A stretch of DNA of 64,000 nt from Nymphaea colorata (taxonomy: Eukaryota > Streptophyta > Magnoliopsida > Nymphaeales > Nymphaeaceae), in the NCBI RefSeq assembly GCF_008831285.2, contig NC_045142.1, positions 17,239,354 through 17,303,353 of the forward strand, in the 5' to 3' direction. Position 1 is the stretch's first letter; each line of letters opens with the position of its first letter. Below are positions 34,787 through 45,678 of the stretch, in pieces. The position numbers were made by a program, and so were the translations under genes. The notes under the pieces are model-generated. The model was not told where the DNA came from and did no database searches. It worked only from the letters and a program-made list of their open reading frames with translations.

Positions 34787-36880
34787 ATGAAAAATTATTT
34801 AAAAAAAAAACCCACGTATTGTCATCTACCCGTCTTTGGTTGTTTGTATTTTGCAAAAGAACCAAATCCCAAATCTAAATTTGACCAAAGATCACATAGA
34901 TGTGTTTTTTTAGGCTATGCTTTTGGTCAAAAAGCATATAAGGTGTATAATCTTGAGACTAGAAAATTTTCTGCTAGTAGAGATGTATTTTTCAATGAAA
35001 CAGAGTTCCCATTTAAATTAATAAGAACTAGCCCACAAACTTCAGTTATTCCGTTGCCAATTAATGAGACTCATTCTACTAAAACTAGATACTCATATGC
35101 CAGTGATGAAGTTCAGGTGGACCCCTTGACTGCAGAAAATCATAATTCATTGAGCCATGGACCTATTGAAAATTTGACATCAACAACAAACAATACTAAA
35201 ACAGAACCAAATTCCATTGAAACCTTTGAGCCTCTTGCTAAAACACTTGACCTGGTAGTTACACTTCAGCCACCTATGCTCAGAAGATCAACCCGCAAGC
35301 CTAGACCTTCTGTTCTATTAAAAGAGTATTACTGTGGATTGGCCACTCAAGATGGACCCAACATTTCATCTACTAGAAAGAAGTTCTTGTCCAGGTATCC
35401 TCTTTCACAAGTTCTCTCTTTTTCAGCTTTCTCCTTAGCTCATAAGGCATACTTGTTAAATATTTCACATCTTCTCGAACCCACATCCTATAGACAAGCT
35501 GAGCTTGATCCAAATTGGAGAATGGCGATGCAAACTGAAATTGAAGCATTAGAAGCTAATAAAACTTGGGATCTAGTTGAACCTCCAAATGGTATTAAAC
35601 CCATAGGCTGTAAGTGGGTTTGCTGCATCAAATACAAAGCAAATGGTGAGGTTGAAAGATTCAAGGCAAGGTTAGTTGACAAAGGGTATGCACAAGTTGA
35701 AGGTATGGATTAATGAAACATATGCACCAGTTGCAAAGTTAGTTACAGTTCGATGTCTTCTAGCAATTGCAGCCAAGCATAATTGGATTCTTCACCAAAT
35801 GGACGTCTACAATGCTTTCTTGAATGACAGTTTGGATGAAGAAATTTATATGCAGCTTCCTCCTAGATATGGAGATGGTAGAGACACACAAGTATGCAAG
35901 CTAAAAAAATCACTTTATGGGCTAAAACAAGCCCCTACAAATTGGTTTGCAAGGTTTTCAGAGGTATTGCTAGCCTTTGGCTTTGCTCAATCAAAGTGTG
36001 ATCACTCTCTTTTCATCTTTAAAAAGGAAAATACAATCATGGCAGTGCTTGTCTATGTAAACGATTTCATAATCGCTGGGAACCACTTGGAGAAGATTGA
36101 AAAATTCAAGAAATATTTAAGTGAGCAGTTTAAAATGAACGATTTGGGCATCTTGAAATATTTCTTTGGGCTAGAATTGGCAAGATCGAAGAAAGGGATA
36201 TTCTTGTCCCAACGAAAATACACTTGTGATGTCATGGATGAGGTGAGATTAATTAATACAAAACCAGTTAAAGTTCCGATGGAGCATAGAAAAGATTTAT
36301 CAGTGGATGGTGGTGAGTTGCTGAAGGATCCAACAGCCTATCAACGTCTGGTAGGAAGGTTAATTTACTTAACCATAACCAGACTTGATATTACTTTTGC
36401 AGTACATACTCTTAGTAGGTATATGAAACAACCTTCCGTTGCACACTACAAAGCAGCTTTGAGGATGTTAAAGTATTTGAAACAGATTCCTCTATTGTTT
36501 CCATCAAATGAAGACTTCCAACTCACTGCATATTGTGATGCTGATTGGGGAGCATGTAAAGAGACAAGGAAGACAATAACAGGCTACTGCATCTTCTTAG
36601 GAGGTAGCTTAATTTCATGGAAATCTAAGATGCAGCATGCTGTGTCAAGGTCATCTGCAAGTGGAATACTGATCCATGGCAGACAATAGTTGTGAAATCT
36701 TATGATTGAAAAATTTGCTTTCAGATTTTCAGGTGAATCACTCACAACCTGTGGACTTACTTTGTTACAACAAATCAGCCACAGAAATTGCTGCTAATCG
36801 GGTACTACATGAAAGAACAAAGCATATTGAACTCTATTGCCACCTAGTTGGTTATGTGATTAAAAAATAAAACCATTTCA
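34787..36880 (+). pseudogene. copia-2 integrase C-terminus, reverse transcriptase and RNase H
   Basis: 34787-35713 begins with FGCLYFAKEPNPKSKFDQRS and HRCVFLGYAFGQKAYKVYNL and continues to the RT start (WRMAMQTEIEALEANKTWDL). After a frameshift 35676-36689 gives VCKLKKSLYGLKQAPTNWFA, the catalytic box as VYVNDFIIAG (YVDD changed to YVND), LGILKYFFGLELARSKKG and YCDADWGACKETRKTITGYC. RNase H continues in another frame as LLCYNKSATEIAANRVLHER near 36757-36830. The loss of a catalytic Asp inactivates RT even without the frameshifts. Confidence 0.92.
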
Positions 36881-36980
36881 ACCAGTTTTGTTCCCTCATG
36901 GTGTCAGCTAGCTGACTTAAGGCACTGGTTGAAGTCCAAACTGAGCATTTGTGATCTGCATGCTCAGTTTGAAGGATGAG

Positions 36981-37315
36981 TATTGAATCAATTATGAAAA
37001 CGTGCTGTGTATGAAGCCCATTGCCAAGTCAGGTTCAGAATCTGTTATGGAGGTCCGCATGCGAGAATCACCTTGCCTTATTTGCAGTAACAGAAATGTC
37101 TAAAAAGGGTACATAAAGTGTACAAAAGTGTAGAATCTTGTGGGTGTATCTGTATTTTTCAAATTTCTTATCTCTACCATGAATTTGTAACAGAATTGTA
37201 TATATAAGGCCACCATTCGAGTAATGGAAGTACGAATTTTTTCTTCCATCTCTTGCTCTGCTCAGTATTCCTGAGCACATACTCTGTTTTCACCATTTTT
37301 CATGTTCCTGTCACA
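36981..37315 (+). repeat. copia-2 3' LTR
   Basis: Matches 32401-32736. Ends CTGTCACA and is followed by the CAAAA target duplication and the continuation of arm 2. Confidence 0.9.
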
Positions 37316-37869
37316 CAAAAAAGTTGGTGGTTTTAAAAAGTATTTAAGGAGGACATTATTTAATGCTTGGAAACTGAAATAAAACTGGGCAAAAGCAATA
37401 CGTCCACTGTAGAATAATTCTGCAACCGTTCCATTTATCACAAAATTTTGCATTAATTTTCCGTTTTGGATGAATATATCCTTTTGAGTCAAAAGACTTT
37501 TAAAGTGAATAACCGAACTATCTAATATGCATATTAAAAAAAGTTTGCTTTTAAACTTATATTGATTCGAGACTTAGATAGATAAAAATGATTTTGAAAA
37601 TTAAGTATAAAAGTCAAATGTAGGTGGTTAAACTGAAAACATTTCAAAATACTTAAGCACTATGGGGATATTGATAAAAATACAAAGCAGAAAAGAAAAA
37701 CATACCACTGTTTTTTGCAGTGACAAGCCAAAACGGTGTTTTTATTGCATCGGAAGCCCATTTCGATGAGGAAACCAGAACCATGACAAACCAGTTTCTA
37801 GAAAACGATGTTTATGATGGTTCTTGGAAAACATGACCCACCCTTTCATTTTTCAACTTTCAAGCCAAG

Positions 37870-38115
37870 ATTCCATTTTGTATGATCTTATACCATACCC
37901 AACCACCATCCACCGTTCCATTATTCTCCAAGTGTTCTCGCAAGTCTCGTCCAAGACTACAATTTTGGATTCAATTGTAAGTGCAGGTCATCTAATAAAA
38001 TCAATTAAAATATATATGGAAGGATTTCCTAAATACATGCACCATCAACCATTGATGCATCACATCTCTGCCCATATTGACAACAAAAGATTAATAGCGA
38101 TACTGAAGTTAATTA
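37870..38115 (+). repeat. Extra copy of the segmental-duplication tail
   Basis: Matches 29845-29990 ('ataccatacccaaccaccatccaccgtt', 'caggtcatctaataaaatcaattaaaa', 'atttcctaaatacatgca') and more weakly 42400-42530. It marks the right end of the segment that carries the protease inverted repeat. Confidence 0.75.
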
Positions 38116-38399
38116 TAGTCACCTGTGATTAATATATCGATTTGGAAAAGGGTAATTTCCATAAACAACCCGACCTCCCGTTGGCGAACTTTTTAAGGAT
38201 TTCATATGGGTCACCATGTTGTGCTGGAAACTAATTGATACTATGATAAATATATAAGGTAAGAAATATTTTGCAATATGGTCAACACAGACAATAATTT
38301 TGACAAAAGAAAGAGAAAAAAATTATTCCAGATAATGTGTCTAATTATTTACAATCTTATGTGCATGGTGATGTCTGGTATATATATATAAATTTCTCA

Positions 38400-38640
38400 C
38401 TGCTTAAAAACTGTCACATCTACAGTATCTTAAAAGTATTTTCTCATGTTGTATCCGGTAGATTTGTATTTAAATTAAACTGTGACATCCACAATATCCT
38501 TAAATATCATCATCTGGCATCTTTTATAGATAGAATAATCTTCTAAAATCTCACATTCTCCTAGAAATAGAAGCAATATTTTCTCTTTGCCATTATATAA
38601 TTTTATTGAAAATATGTCCAAAAAAGAAGGATATCTTTAC
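38400..38640 (+). repeat. Dispersed repeat also found at 25.1 kb and 63.3 kb
   Basis: 'ctgcttaaaaactgtcacatc', 'ggcatcttttatagat' and 'aaaatctcacattctcctagaaat' recur at 25120-25200 (same strand) and, inverted, at 63330-63565. Confidence 0.75.
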
Positions 38641-38679
38641 CCCAAAGCATATGGAGCCCCGATTAATATTTCCACCAAC

Positions 38680-38722
38680 ACACACACACACACAGAGTGA
38701 GAGAGAGAGAGAGAGAGAGAGT
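38680..38722. repeat. (CA)n(GA)n microsatellite
   Basis: CA repeats then GA repeats. Confidence 0.95.
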
Positions 38723-39874
38723 CTATTCTGGATGAAAACCAGAAGCCACAACAACCACAAGAGAAACACTCTAAACTTCTGCACTATGTCACAAATGATA
38801 GCAGCACAACATATGGGCTGGTGTTGGTAGTTGCCTACCCAGCCACTCAAATTTTCTTTATGTTAATATTGGTGCTTTTAATTATTTTCTTATTTATATA
38901 CGTTGGTGTCTGTAAAAGTATGAGAGCTTTTGAATTAGATCTTAGATCCAAAATTTTCCAGCTCTGGCACTATCACCATAAACTTTCCAGTAGTATCAAC
39001 CTTGTCTGCATCTTCTTTTTTTTTTTCTGCCTTTTCTTGGTTCTTTAACATTTAACAGAAACTGAACAATTCTTTATGTTAGCTTCTTTTTGTGCATTTC
39101 TTCTTCAACCATAACTAACCGTAGAGCACAAGGACATAGAGGACCTCAGTTGGCAAAGTAAGATAAAAACCATGAGGGGAGACCGCCCTTCATTTTGTTT
39201 AACTAGCTGCTAGTAATGTGTGGAAGAAGGTCCACAGATCTAGGAATTTTTCATTGCAGGACCCTAACTATAGCTTCAAAATTTTAACATAGTCCAAAAT
39301 ATAACTTCTTATATATAGGTTAAATTAAAATTTTTAAAATTTACAATAAAATGATTTTCTAACAATACGAGAAGGGTGGGGGAGGCCATGGCCCCGGCCA
39401 GCTCCCGGCCTCCCCACCTGGATGGGATAAGTTTAAAAATCTGCCATGAAAGTGAAGGAAAAGCAGGTCATTTTGATGGGGGTGGTCAGGTGACTTGCAT
39501 GCATGCAAGTCACTATGTATATGTCAATGTAGCGTGGCTATCTAATTTTCATCGCAAAAGGCTGATGACAATGCACTTCAAGTCTAGCCAAGCAAGGCAC
39601 CGAAAGAAGCATTCCATGGTCCAACTATGTCCAATGCACATCACAGTATTTGGCATTCATTTTAGCCATTAAAGAGCACCAACCCATGATGCTCGCTTAA
39701 ATATAGTAACAAGTTTCTGTACATTGCTGATTTGTGCATGCTAAGAGTATTAAAGCGGATGCCCTCAAACAAAGGCACTAATTACTGCAACTAGCGTTAT
39801 ATGACCCCTAAGTGGAGAAAAGCAGTGCTTTTGAAAATGCCACATTCTTTTAAAGTTGCTGCAATATTTTCATT

Positions 39875-40678
39875 TTCTGCCGGTGCCTTGCAACTTGCTT
39901 CTTGTGTTAAGAATGTTAGTCCACGTCTTCCTCCTCTGTGGTTGGATTGCTTATGAGGGAGAGAAGAGTATTATCAGTGGTTGGTTGTGTGGCTTCTGAT
40001 TACTAGATATGGTGTCTGATTACTAGATATGGTGTGTGCCAGAAGGTTTATAATGAAATCATCCTGAATGTTCTTTCTAACATTATATTCGATCTTTGTT
40101 TACCTCTACATTCTACCACTTTTTCTTTTATGAGAGGAGGAAGAGAGATTTGAACGTGTTCAATTGAATTCAGAAAAAAAAAGATCAGCAAATGTGATCA
40201 GGGAAGAGGGTGAGGATGAAGAAGAAAAGGTGGCTTCACCCCTCCTTCACCTGCATGTTTAATGCATGGTTTCTGTTTTTGAGAATTTTTTTCATCCCAC
40301 GTTTTCCCACCAAAGACTTCAAACTTAAATAAAGAGGAACCAGAAAAAAATTAGACATGTAAACCACGTCTTTCAAATCATGGTTGGGCCTTAACACGTT
40401 CAAATCACTCTTTCTCCTCTCATAAAAGAAAAAGTGGTAGAATGTAGAGGTAAACAAAGATCGAATATAATGTTAGAAAGAACATTCAGGATGATTTCAT
40501 TATAAACCTTCTGGCACACACCATATCTAGTAATCAGACACCATATCTAGTAATCAGAAGCCACACAACCAACCACTGATAATATTCTTCTCTCCCTCAT
40601 AAGCAATCCAACCACGGAGGAGGAAGACCTGGACTAACATTCCTAACACAAGAAGCAAGTTGCAAGGCACCGGCAGAA
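39875..40678. repeat. Near-perfect inverted repeat, 286-bp arms
   Basis: 39875-40160 and 40393-40678 are reverse complements of equal length with about six differences by eye and no gaps; the loop is 40161-40392. Each arm contains a tandem pair of 'ctgattactagatatggtgt'. Looser inverted similarity continues outside (39569-39612 with 40705-40755). No transposase or target duplication seen. A transcript would form a long hairpin. Confidence 0.92.
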
Positions 40679-41010
40679 GCAAGGCACATTCCTAATAGTT
40701 TTCATTTTAATGAATGCTTCTGCCGGTGCCTTGCTTGGCTAGACTTGGAAGTGCACTATCATGCGTGAATCTTCTTTTGGTAAAGTATGCGGGGGTGGAA
40801 GAGAGATTAAAAAAGAACAGGATTGACCAGCCAGGTGGTAGAGTCATGGATTAACATTTGTTTATCCCTTATTATTTATCCTAAAATAATTGCTAGCTAC
40901 CTTTTGGTTTACAATTAAACTGATCTTGAAGTACCAACTTTTAAGCAGGCATTAGGTGTAGGAGATTAACCATGAGGGAAAAAATAATACTTTATTCTAC
41001 CAAGCACTTT

Positions 41011-41333
41011 AGCCCTGTTTGGATGAAGAGAAAAGGAACGAATGAAAAGGAAATGGAGGGAATGAAATGAAGAGAGAAATGAGAAAAAGGAAAGAGAATG
41101 AAAGAAATAATTATAAAGCTTTGTTTCGATAGAAAAGAAAAGATTTGTTTCGATAGAAAAGAAAAGAAAAGAAAGAAGCAACCATTTTTCTTTTTGGATT
41201 CAATCCCCCTGATTTTGAAGGGATTAGATTTACATTGAGTTACAATTTATTTCCATTCCTTTCTTTTGCAACCAAACATGTTTTTCTTTTTCTTTTTTTC
41301 TTTTTTCTTCCTTATTAACCAACCAAACACGGA
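41011..41333. mobile_element. Tourist/Harbinger-like MITE candidate
   Basis: Starts AGCCCTGTTTGGATG and ends CCAACCAAACACGGAATTAA, an approximate inverted pair of the GTTTGG type. The interior is made of GAAA-rich purine tracts. A TTA/TAA flank is plausible but blurred. Confidence 0.45.
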
Positions 41334-42539
41334 ATTAACTACCTTTCCCTCCCTTTTCTTCTCTCCAGACAAGCCATAAGTCTGGGCCCCACGAGTTTGA
41401 AACTGCACATTTCCTTCTGTAACTTGGACAAGTACCATACTTTTTCTCAAACAATAAACATAAATAAAAAAATCAGTTAATTTTGAGATATCTTATTTTT
41501 TTTAATATTATTTACCATATTAAGGTACTTGTTCTTCTTTTGAACAAACTAAATTATGTATCACTTAGTCACAAAATTTCAATCTCTAAATCTTGAAAAT
41601 GACGCTTTAAGTTCCCGATCTGTTACCACATATATCAGTTTAATTAAAAATATTGGAGCCACGTCTGGAACTAGTTCATAACGAACCCGGCCACTCAAAA
41701 GTGCTGCTTCTGTTAAACGATTTAAGCTTTAGGGTTCATTCAAGCTCGTATAAGTAAACCAGGCAACCTTGATCAAGCTTTCAAACAAGGCATATGGTAT
41801 AAGATACTTTAAAATATTTTGCGTGGCACTTGCTTTTCTTGGGCAATCAATCGATTGCTTTGCTATATATTTTTTTTCAAAGGAGTGAATGTGTGTTTGA
41901 AGTTTCCATTTACATGTTGTTGTATCTATATCATGGGGACTTTAACTGAAGGTGCCTTAATATAGACTTGATTGTCAGTGGACATACTACAGACCTATGC
42001 CGGTGAACTTAAACGTCGTTGTTCTTAACTATATTGGGAAGAACAAAGATTAATGGCAGGTGTACATCCATGAACAAGGCAGAGGCACATGTGGGTAGAA
42101 CTACAAAATTCATATTTCAAATGTTGATATTTCAGAGAATTTTTTTTTTCATTTACATATTGGTTGTTTCTTAAAAATTTAAAATTTTATAACTAGTGAC
42201 TCTTGGTCAAAATTTTCTAGCTCCACTCCTGCCCATCAAGGTTCATATTTCATGTTTTTTTCTACTGTTATATTAGATATATTATTATTACCAGCGGTAA
42301 TTTATATATAAAATGAAGTGGTAGGTTAAATTGACCATGCTGGGATCAAGTCCGATGCTAAGCTTTTCCCTTTTACTAGTCAAACGTGTGATAAAGGAAT
42401 TTGATATATACCACACCCAGCATTCCCCGGACAAGCCATTCTTTTTCAAGTATGCTCTCCAGTCCCAATTATAAGTGTTGGTCATCAAATAAAATGAATT
42501 ACATTGTATATAGAAGGATTTCCTAAAACCACCAAGAAC

Positions 42540-42575
42540 TATATACGTATATATGTATATATATATATATATATA
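42540..42575. repeat. (AT)n microsatellite
   Basis: Alternating TA with occasional CG/GT breaks. Confidence 0.9.
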
Positions 42576-42579
42576 CTGC

Positions 42580-43262
42580 ATTATCCGGCAGCAATTGATT
42601 TGAGTGTGCACAAACATCCATGTATTATGTTACTCGAGTAATTTGCACAATCAATTCAATTGGTAGATGACATAATACGTTACCACATACAAAATTATTT
42701 TTAATTCAATTGTGCCAATTCAGAGATAATTATGCATGCCATGACCGAAAATGGTTTTCATGACTTCTTGTTGAAAATGATGCTTTAGGCTGACTTTTTT
42801 TCGTTTCTTTTTTGCAGTTACTATAAATCAATGAAATAGAAACACTTTATGAGCTACTTCAGAAGATCAGCCAGAATTTTAATTAACGTAAGTGAAATAG
42901 AAATACTCTATGAGCTATTCATGAAGCACTAAAAAAAATATGGAATCAGATATGCGTAGATCGGCGGCCGTCGGTCAAAGTCAATTTTTACGGACGTCCA
43001 AACTGAGGTGCTAGTGCAGTATATAGGTGGACAGAGTGCAGATGTCTTCAGAACATGTTCAGTATGTTTCTTTCTTAACTCTTGACAATCTCTACCTTAT
43101 AATGTGGAGACTACAAATTTAAGTATAGTTTGTTCCTGGCCAACAAGCTGTGATGTACACTGTAATCCTCTACGGCAGAAGATTTTGTATTAAAACTAGA
43201 AAATATCCTCACTACTGGAACTTGTATAAATATGTGGGGACTATTACGACAGCTGAAGAAAA
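42580..43262. other. No gene recognised
   Basis: AT-rich with a small imperfect tandem ('gaaatagaaa(c/t)act(t/c)tatgagcta') at 42833-42925. Nothing else supported. Confidence 0.5.
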
Positions 43263-43311
43263 ATTTTGTTATCGCAAAGCAAAACGAGAAAAGGGGAAGA
43301 TGCAAGCGTAT
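43263..43311 (-). other. Short S6K-leader fragment
   Basis: 'tcgcaaagcaaaacgagaaaa..ggaagatgcaagcgta' matches 2639-2680 and 62397-62437 in the same orientation as the leader at 2.6 kb, and opposite to the neighbouring copy at 44.6 kb. Confidence 0.65.
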
Positions 43312-43325
43312 CAATTTGTCTTAAC

Positions 43326-44164
43326 CAATGTCACCTGAGTGTGGGGTGCGAGTGCCGGTGCGGGTGCAGGTGCCGGCGCGGCACATCTCAAAAAAATTAG
43401 GTGCGGTGGTGCGGCAAGAGTATTTTATTATTATTATTAATATTATTATTATTATTATTATCTTCTTTTATGATTTTACTTTCAAAGTTCAAAATAAAAA
43501 ATTTCAAATATAACAAATTTAAGAATAGATAGTCTGCATCAGTCATAAATGGACAAATGCACATGCACTTGAATAACACAAGTACACATTAATTTACACA
43601 ACTGATTTATGTACGAAAATCAGAATTAACTCAATTAGGCTCCACCCAGTAGTTTTGAAAGTTTGAAAACCAAAAAATATGCATTTCAATAAAATCAAGC
43701 TGATGTTAGGTAGCTGAATCAGTATCATTATTAGGGAAAACTAAAAGAACATACAAGTTCGCCAATCATTTTAGATTGCATAGCAAATGACAGCTAAAAG
43801 CAGTAGCAGCAGTTTAAAATTCAGTAATGGGTGGACAAAATTTTTTAGCATATATTGCGAAGTACATTTAGGAGGGGCGAGGAAGACACGGGAGAGAGAC
43901 AAGGGGTGAGGTCGATGAGGGAGGTCGACTTTGTTAAAAAAATAAAAAAAAAACCCAAAATTGAACAAAAATAGACCGACTCGCATTTGACTGCACCCGA
44001 CTCGATCAAACGCGAGTTGGGTGCGAGTCAGAAAAGGACAATTTTAGTCCGGTGCGGCTGACCGCACCCGACTCTTTTTGATCACTTTGGGTCCTTACCG
44101 AAGGCGCACTCGCACCGTGTGGATGCGGGTGCGAGGTCAAAATGGGCGCACCCTGGTGACATAG
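43326..44164. mobile_element. Non-autonomous hAT-type element, 839 bp, 8-bp target duplication
   Basis: Terminal repeats CAATGTCACCTGAG and CTATGTCACCAGGG (right end, reverse complement). GTCTTAAC flanks at 43318-43325 and 44165-44172. Subterminal regions are full of GGTGCGAGTG/GGTGCGGGTGC motifs in inverted orientation. Contains an ATT microsatellite at 43428-43462. No transposase. Confidence 0.85.
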
Positions 44165-44639
44165 GTCTTAACTTTCTGCCTTTTGGCGAAGGTGGTTTTT
44201 AGAAAAAAAAAAAAAAGGCGAACTGAAAAGCAAAAACGCTATGTGGCTTAACACGTGCGGGGAGAGTCAGAGGGCCGAGTCACCGAATCATTCCCGGTAT
44301 TCACCGTCACCCAAAGGCGATTTCATTTTCTTAAGGGGCCGTTTGATGGAAATAATTTGACTGCCCCCGGGTTTAGGCAAAAGAGATATGGAAATAATTG
44401 ATTTAATTGGATCTTATGTGATTGGATTTAGACATCAATTTTTTTAACTCAAATTTGAATCCTTAAACAAATTTATATTATTACAGTTACTTTAAATCCT
44501 TAATTAACTAATTGTAGCCTTTCACGAAATAATATCCTCCGATTCACTCAGCATAATCTAGAAAGATGTTTATAAAATTGATGGATGAGTTGTAAAATAT
44601 TTAATTAATATACATTTGAAAAAGTCATCTTCCCTTTTT

Positions 44640-45604
44640 CTGGTTTGGCTTTGCGATCTCTCGAGAGAATGGTAATGTTTGGGCTTGTGATTTTCATTAT
44701 GGGCTCGTCATATTGCTTGGTGCTCGAAATCTCAGGTTCCGGTGTTCATTTTTTTCGCTTCCGTGGCACGTCTGTGATTGGTAGGTTTTTCCGTCTCTGG
44801 TTCTGTTATAGTGTTACTAGTTACGTTTTGGCGTTTGATATGAGGGCTTCCGATTCTTTCTTTGCGGAATTATCTCTCTTCGGTATCTTTAGTGTGGAAT
44901 GTCGATTGATTAAATTAACGGGGCACGAGAAGGTGGGAACTTCAAAAAAGGATTTAGATCTCGAATTCTAGCATTACAGGTGACTAACCAGATTTGTGGT
45001 TGATCGGATGATTCGGTGAATTCTATTACCCCCATGACAAGGAAAACACCCTGTTGTGTCTGATTCGGACTTTCATGCCTTGCTTAATCTTAATTTTGAT
45101 TTAGAAGCTTTTCCCCTTCCTCCTCAACTCTCCTTTGGGTTCATGTGGTTCACGATGACCTGGTAATGGAAACAAGCGGTTCATAAGTTACAAACTGCTA
45201 CACGATCATGGGTCCATTTTGCACTGGGTGACATCATTTGTATTTCCATGCTTTTATTTCTGATTACAAACTGAAACCTTCCAAACTTGTCATTTTGCCT
45301 TTCTGTGTGGTAATGGAAATGGTCACACCGCGATGCTTGTTTTTCTTAACTGTCTGGCTTTTAACTTTGATGATGTGAATGTTATAAGTTGATGCTTTTC
45401 ATATGCTGTGTGGGGAACACTGCTTACAAGAGCACGATCATAGTTCTTGCTTCTACTATCCTGGAAACTATCTTTTATCTATTCAAACCAATTATTGCAC
45501 TTTATAAATTGCTTTTTCACAGGTACATTGCTTACAAGAGCACGATAATAGTTCTTGCTTTCACAATCCTCGAAACTATCTCCTGTCTATTCAAACCAAA
45601 AAAA
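44640..45604 (+). pseudogene. Inverted copy of S6K leader exon 1 plus intron, ending in an A-run
   Basis: Collinear with the minus strand from about 2650 down to 1548. It keeps the exon end with its donor (ATTACAG|GTGACT at about 44980), long identical stretches of intron, and both tandem units. A segment of about 85 bp around 2030-2115 is missing. Homology stops at 'ttcaaacc', followed by a run of 12 A where the parental locus reads 'aattatttc'. The kinase coding exon is not included, so this is a leader/intron fossil. Confidence 0.88.
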
Positions 45605-45678
45605 AAAAAAGCATAAAAGTTGGCATCCTTCTTTTATACCTCAGGGAGCTCACTAAAAAAAACAAAATTTAATTTTAT

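Larger units (their letters stand above)
32401..37315 (+). mobile_element. Ty1/copia LTR retrotransposon (copia-2), inserted in arm 2
   Basis: LTRs at 32401-32736 and 36981-37315 are flanked by CAAAA (32396-32400 and 37316-37320). The primer site TTGTATCAGAGCC follows the 5' LTR. Order is gag, protease, integrase, RT, RNase H. LTR starts have decayed from the expected TGTTGA to CGTTGA (left) and TATTGA (right). Multiple frameshifts; inactive. Confidence 0.93.
38400..42530 (+). repeat. Segmental duplication unit B (partner of 25.1-30.0 kb)
   Basis: Same order and orientation as unit A (matches listed there), with indels. It additionally holds the 286-bp inverted repeat and a Tourist-like MITE. 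No host gene recognised. Confidence 0.7.

Noticed and set aside
43428-43462. Regular short repeats that could suggest an array
   Set aside because: Simple ATT microsatellite inside a hAT element. No CRISPR-like or other prokaryotic array exists in this plant window.
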